Part shown: positions 63,010 through 64,000 of the stretch, one piece after another
Layout: each line of letters begins with the position of its first letter
How positions within the stretch are numbered: position 1 is the stretch's first letter
Source of the DNA: UKL13-2 sp044229235
GTDB lineage: Bacteria; Pseudomonadota; Gammaproteobacteria; Burkholderiales; Usitatibacteraceae
Assembly (NCBI GenBank): GCA_044229235.1
Contig: JBGATH010000010.1
Location: 1-64,000 of the forward strand
Length of the DNA: 64,000 nucleotides
Reading direction: 5' to 3'
The notes under the pieces: model-generated
Seen by the model: only the letters and a program-made list of their open reading frames with translations
Databases searched by the model: none
What the model was told of the DNA's origin: nothing
Made by a program: the position numbers and the translations under genes

Positions 63010-64000
63010 ATGCGCGTTTTCCGCTTCATCAAGATCCTCTCGGTAGTGATTCGTTTCGGCCTGGACGAGTTCCTTCCGAAGGGGTTGGCGCGCTCGCTCA
63101 TCGGCGGCGTGTTTTTCTGGCGCGCATTCACCGAGCCGCGCGGTGTGCGCCTGCGGCTGGCGCTGGAAAGCCTGGGGCCGATCTTCGTCAAGTTCGGGCA
63201 ACTCCTGTCGACCCGGCCCGACCTGGTGCCTGTTGACATCGCCGAGGCACTGACCGGCCTGCAGGACAACGTTCCGCCATTCTCGTCCGAGGAAGCGATT
63301 GCCGTACTGGACCGTGTCTACAGTAAAAGCATGGGCGGCGTGCACCATGAAGTGTTTCGCGATTTCGACCCGATCCCGGTGGCCAGCGCCTCCATCGCCC
63401 AGGTGCACTTTGCGACCATCGCCTGGGGACCGGCGACCGGGCGTGAGGTCGCCGTCAAAATCCTGCGCCCTGGCATCGACGAGGTCATCGGCAAGGATGT
63501 CGGCTTGCTGTACGTGCTGGCCGACCTGGTCGAGTCGCTGCTGAAGGATGGCAAGCGCCTGCGCCCGCGCGAAGTGGTGGTGGAGTTCGACAAGACCATC
63601 CACGATGAGCTCGACATGGTGCGTGAAGCGTCCAACGCCTCCACCCTGCGACGCAATTTTGCCGACGGCAAGCTGCTGTACGTGCCGGAGGTGTTCTTTG
63701 ATTACACCCACCGCGAAGTGCTGGTGCTCGAGCGCATGGACTTCATCCCCGTCAACGACCTGGAGCAGATCCGCGCGCACAACATCGATGTGGCGCGGCT
63801 GGCCGCGGACGGCGTGAAGATCTTTTTCACCCAGGTGTTTCGCGACGGTTTTTTCCACGCCGACATGCACCCGGGCAACATTTTCGTGCTGAAGAACGGC
63901 GTCTATTCCGGCGTGGATTTCGGCATCATGGGTAGCCTGTCGGATGCCGACAAGAATTACCTGGCGCGAAACTTCGCCGCATTTTTCGAGCGCGATTACA
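63010..64000 (+). CDS. ubiB: UbiB, ubiquinone biosynthesis ATPase-like protein (partial)
   Basis: The first 330 residues of UbiB are present; the gene is cut by the window edge (relatives have about 500-550). UbiB is an atypical kinase that supports coenzyme Q synthesis. KFGQ (61-64) is the KxGQ motif, ASASIAQVH (125-133) the Ala-rich loop replacing the Gly-loop, Lys150 the conserved nucleotide Lys, HADMHPGN (283-290) the catalytic-loop equivalent and DFG (303-305) the metal site. The C-terminal transmembrane helices lie beyond the window. It is divergent from nrdJ. Confidence 0.93.
   Translation, partial: MRVFRFIKILSVVIRFGLDEFLPKGLARSLIGGVFFWRAFTEPRGVRLRLALESLGPIFVKFGQLLSTRPDLVPVDIAEALTGLQDNVPPFSSEEAIAVLDRVYSKSMGGVHHEVFRDFDPIPVASASIAQVHFATIAWGPATGREVAVKILRPGIDEVIGKDVGLLYVLADLVESLLKDGKRLRPREVVVEFDKTIHDELDMVREASNASTLRRNFADGKLLYVPEVFFDYTHREVLVLERMDFIPVNDLEQIRAHNIDVARLAADGVKIFFTQVFRDGFFHADMHPGNIFVLKNGVYSGVDFGIMGSLSDADKNYLARNFAAFFERDY

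Overview
The window is GC-rich DNA that looks like a betaproteobacterial chromosome. The clues are a complete run of type II secretion genes, PEP-CTERM proteins with RpoN-type promoters, an imuA-imuB-dnaE2 mutagenesis cassette, an adenosylcobalamin-dependent ribonucleotide reductase, UbiB, SelO and KatG. The species cannot be named from the sequence alone. No tRNA, rRNA, CRISPR array or prophage was seen. The only mobile element is one intact IS3-family insertion sequence.

Layout. 0.2-2.7 kb (+): two exported proteins, one with YadA-like head repeats and an S74 chaperone domain, one with a dockerin-like end. 2.8-8.0 kb (-): acetyl-CoA hydrolase/transferase, Hsp20, an OmpW-like porin with an FNR-like box, and a phosphomannomutase/phosphoglucomutase. 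8.1-19.7 kb (-): a YheT-type hydrolase and gspD-E-F-G-H-I-J-K-L-M-N, with many 1-17 base overlaps; no gspC is next to them. 20.1-25.8 kb: acyl-CoA synthetase, GIY-YIG protein, hydrolase, an ABC exporter pair and an SMR efflux protein. 26-32 kb: a DUF3365 haem-type sensor, two metallo-beta-lactamase-fold proteins, a PEP-CTERM protein and SelO. 32-39.5 kb: hydrolases, a dienoyl-CoA isomerase-like crotonase, a PAS-PAS-GGDEF diguanylate cyclase and the peptidase Dcp. 39.5-45.5 kb: TonB-dependent receptor, KatG and a YaiI protein. 45.7-49.8 kb (-): a probable operon of PEP-CTERM protein, LTXXQ-like protein and BNR-repeat lipoprotein. 50.1-56.6 kb (-): the SOS mutasome imuA-imuB-(DUF559)-dnaE2 behind a perfect LexA box. 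56.7-64 kb: small envelope genes, the IS3 element, nrdJ and the start of ubiB, which is cut by the window edge.

The most interesting signals lie between genes. (1) Nine copies of an approximately 60-base imperfect palindrome, with arms related to CCAGCACTGGCGCGGC, are scattered through the window. One overlaps the 5' end of gspH and supplies its first codons. (2) Two PEP-CTERM genes share the motif TGTCGG-N5-TTTACA 63-74 bases upstream of an RpoN-type -24/-12 promoter, which points to a shared sigma-54 regulon. (3) The SOS cassette has a LexA box touching the imuA start codon, a tandem duplication of the dnaE2 5' end, and a DUF559 gene whose last codons and stop come from a second palindromic repeat family (CCCCCTTTAG).
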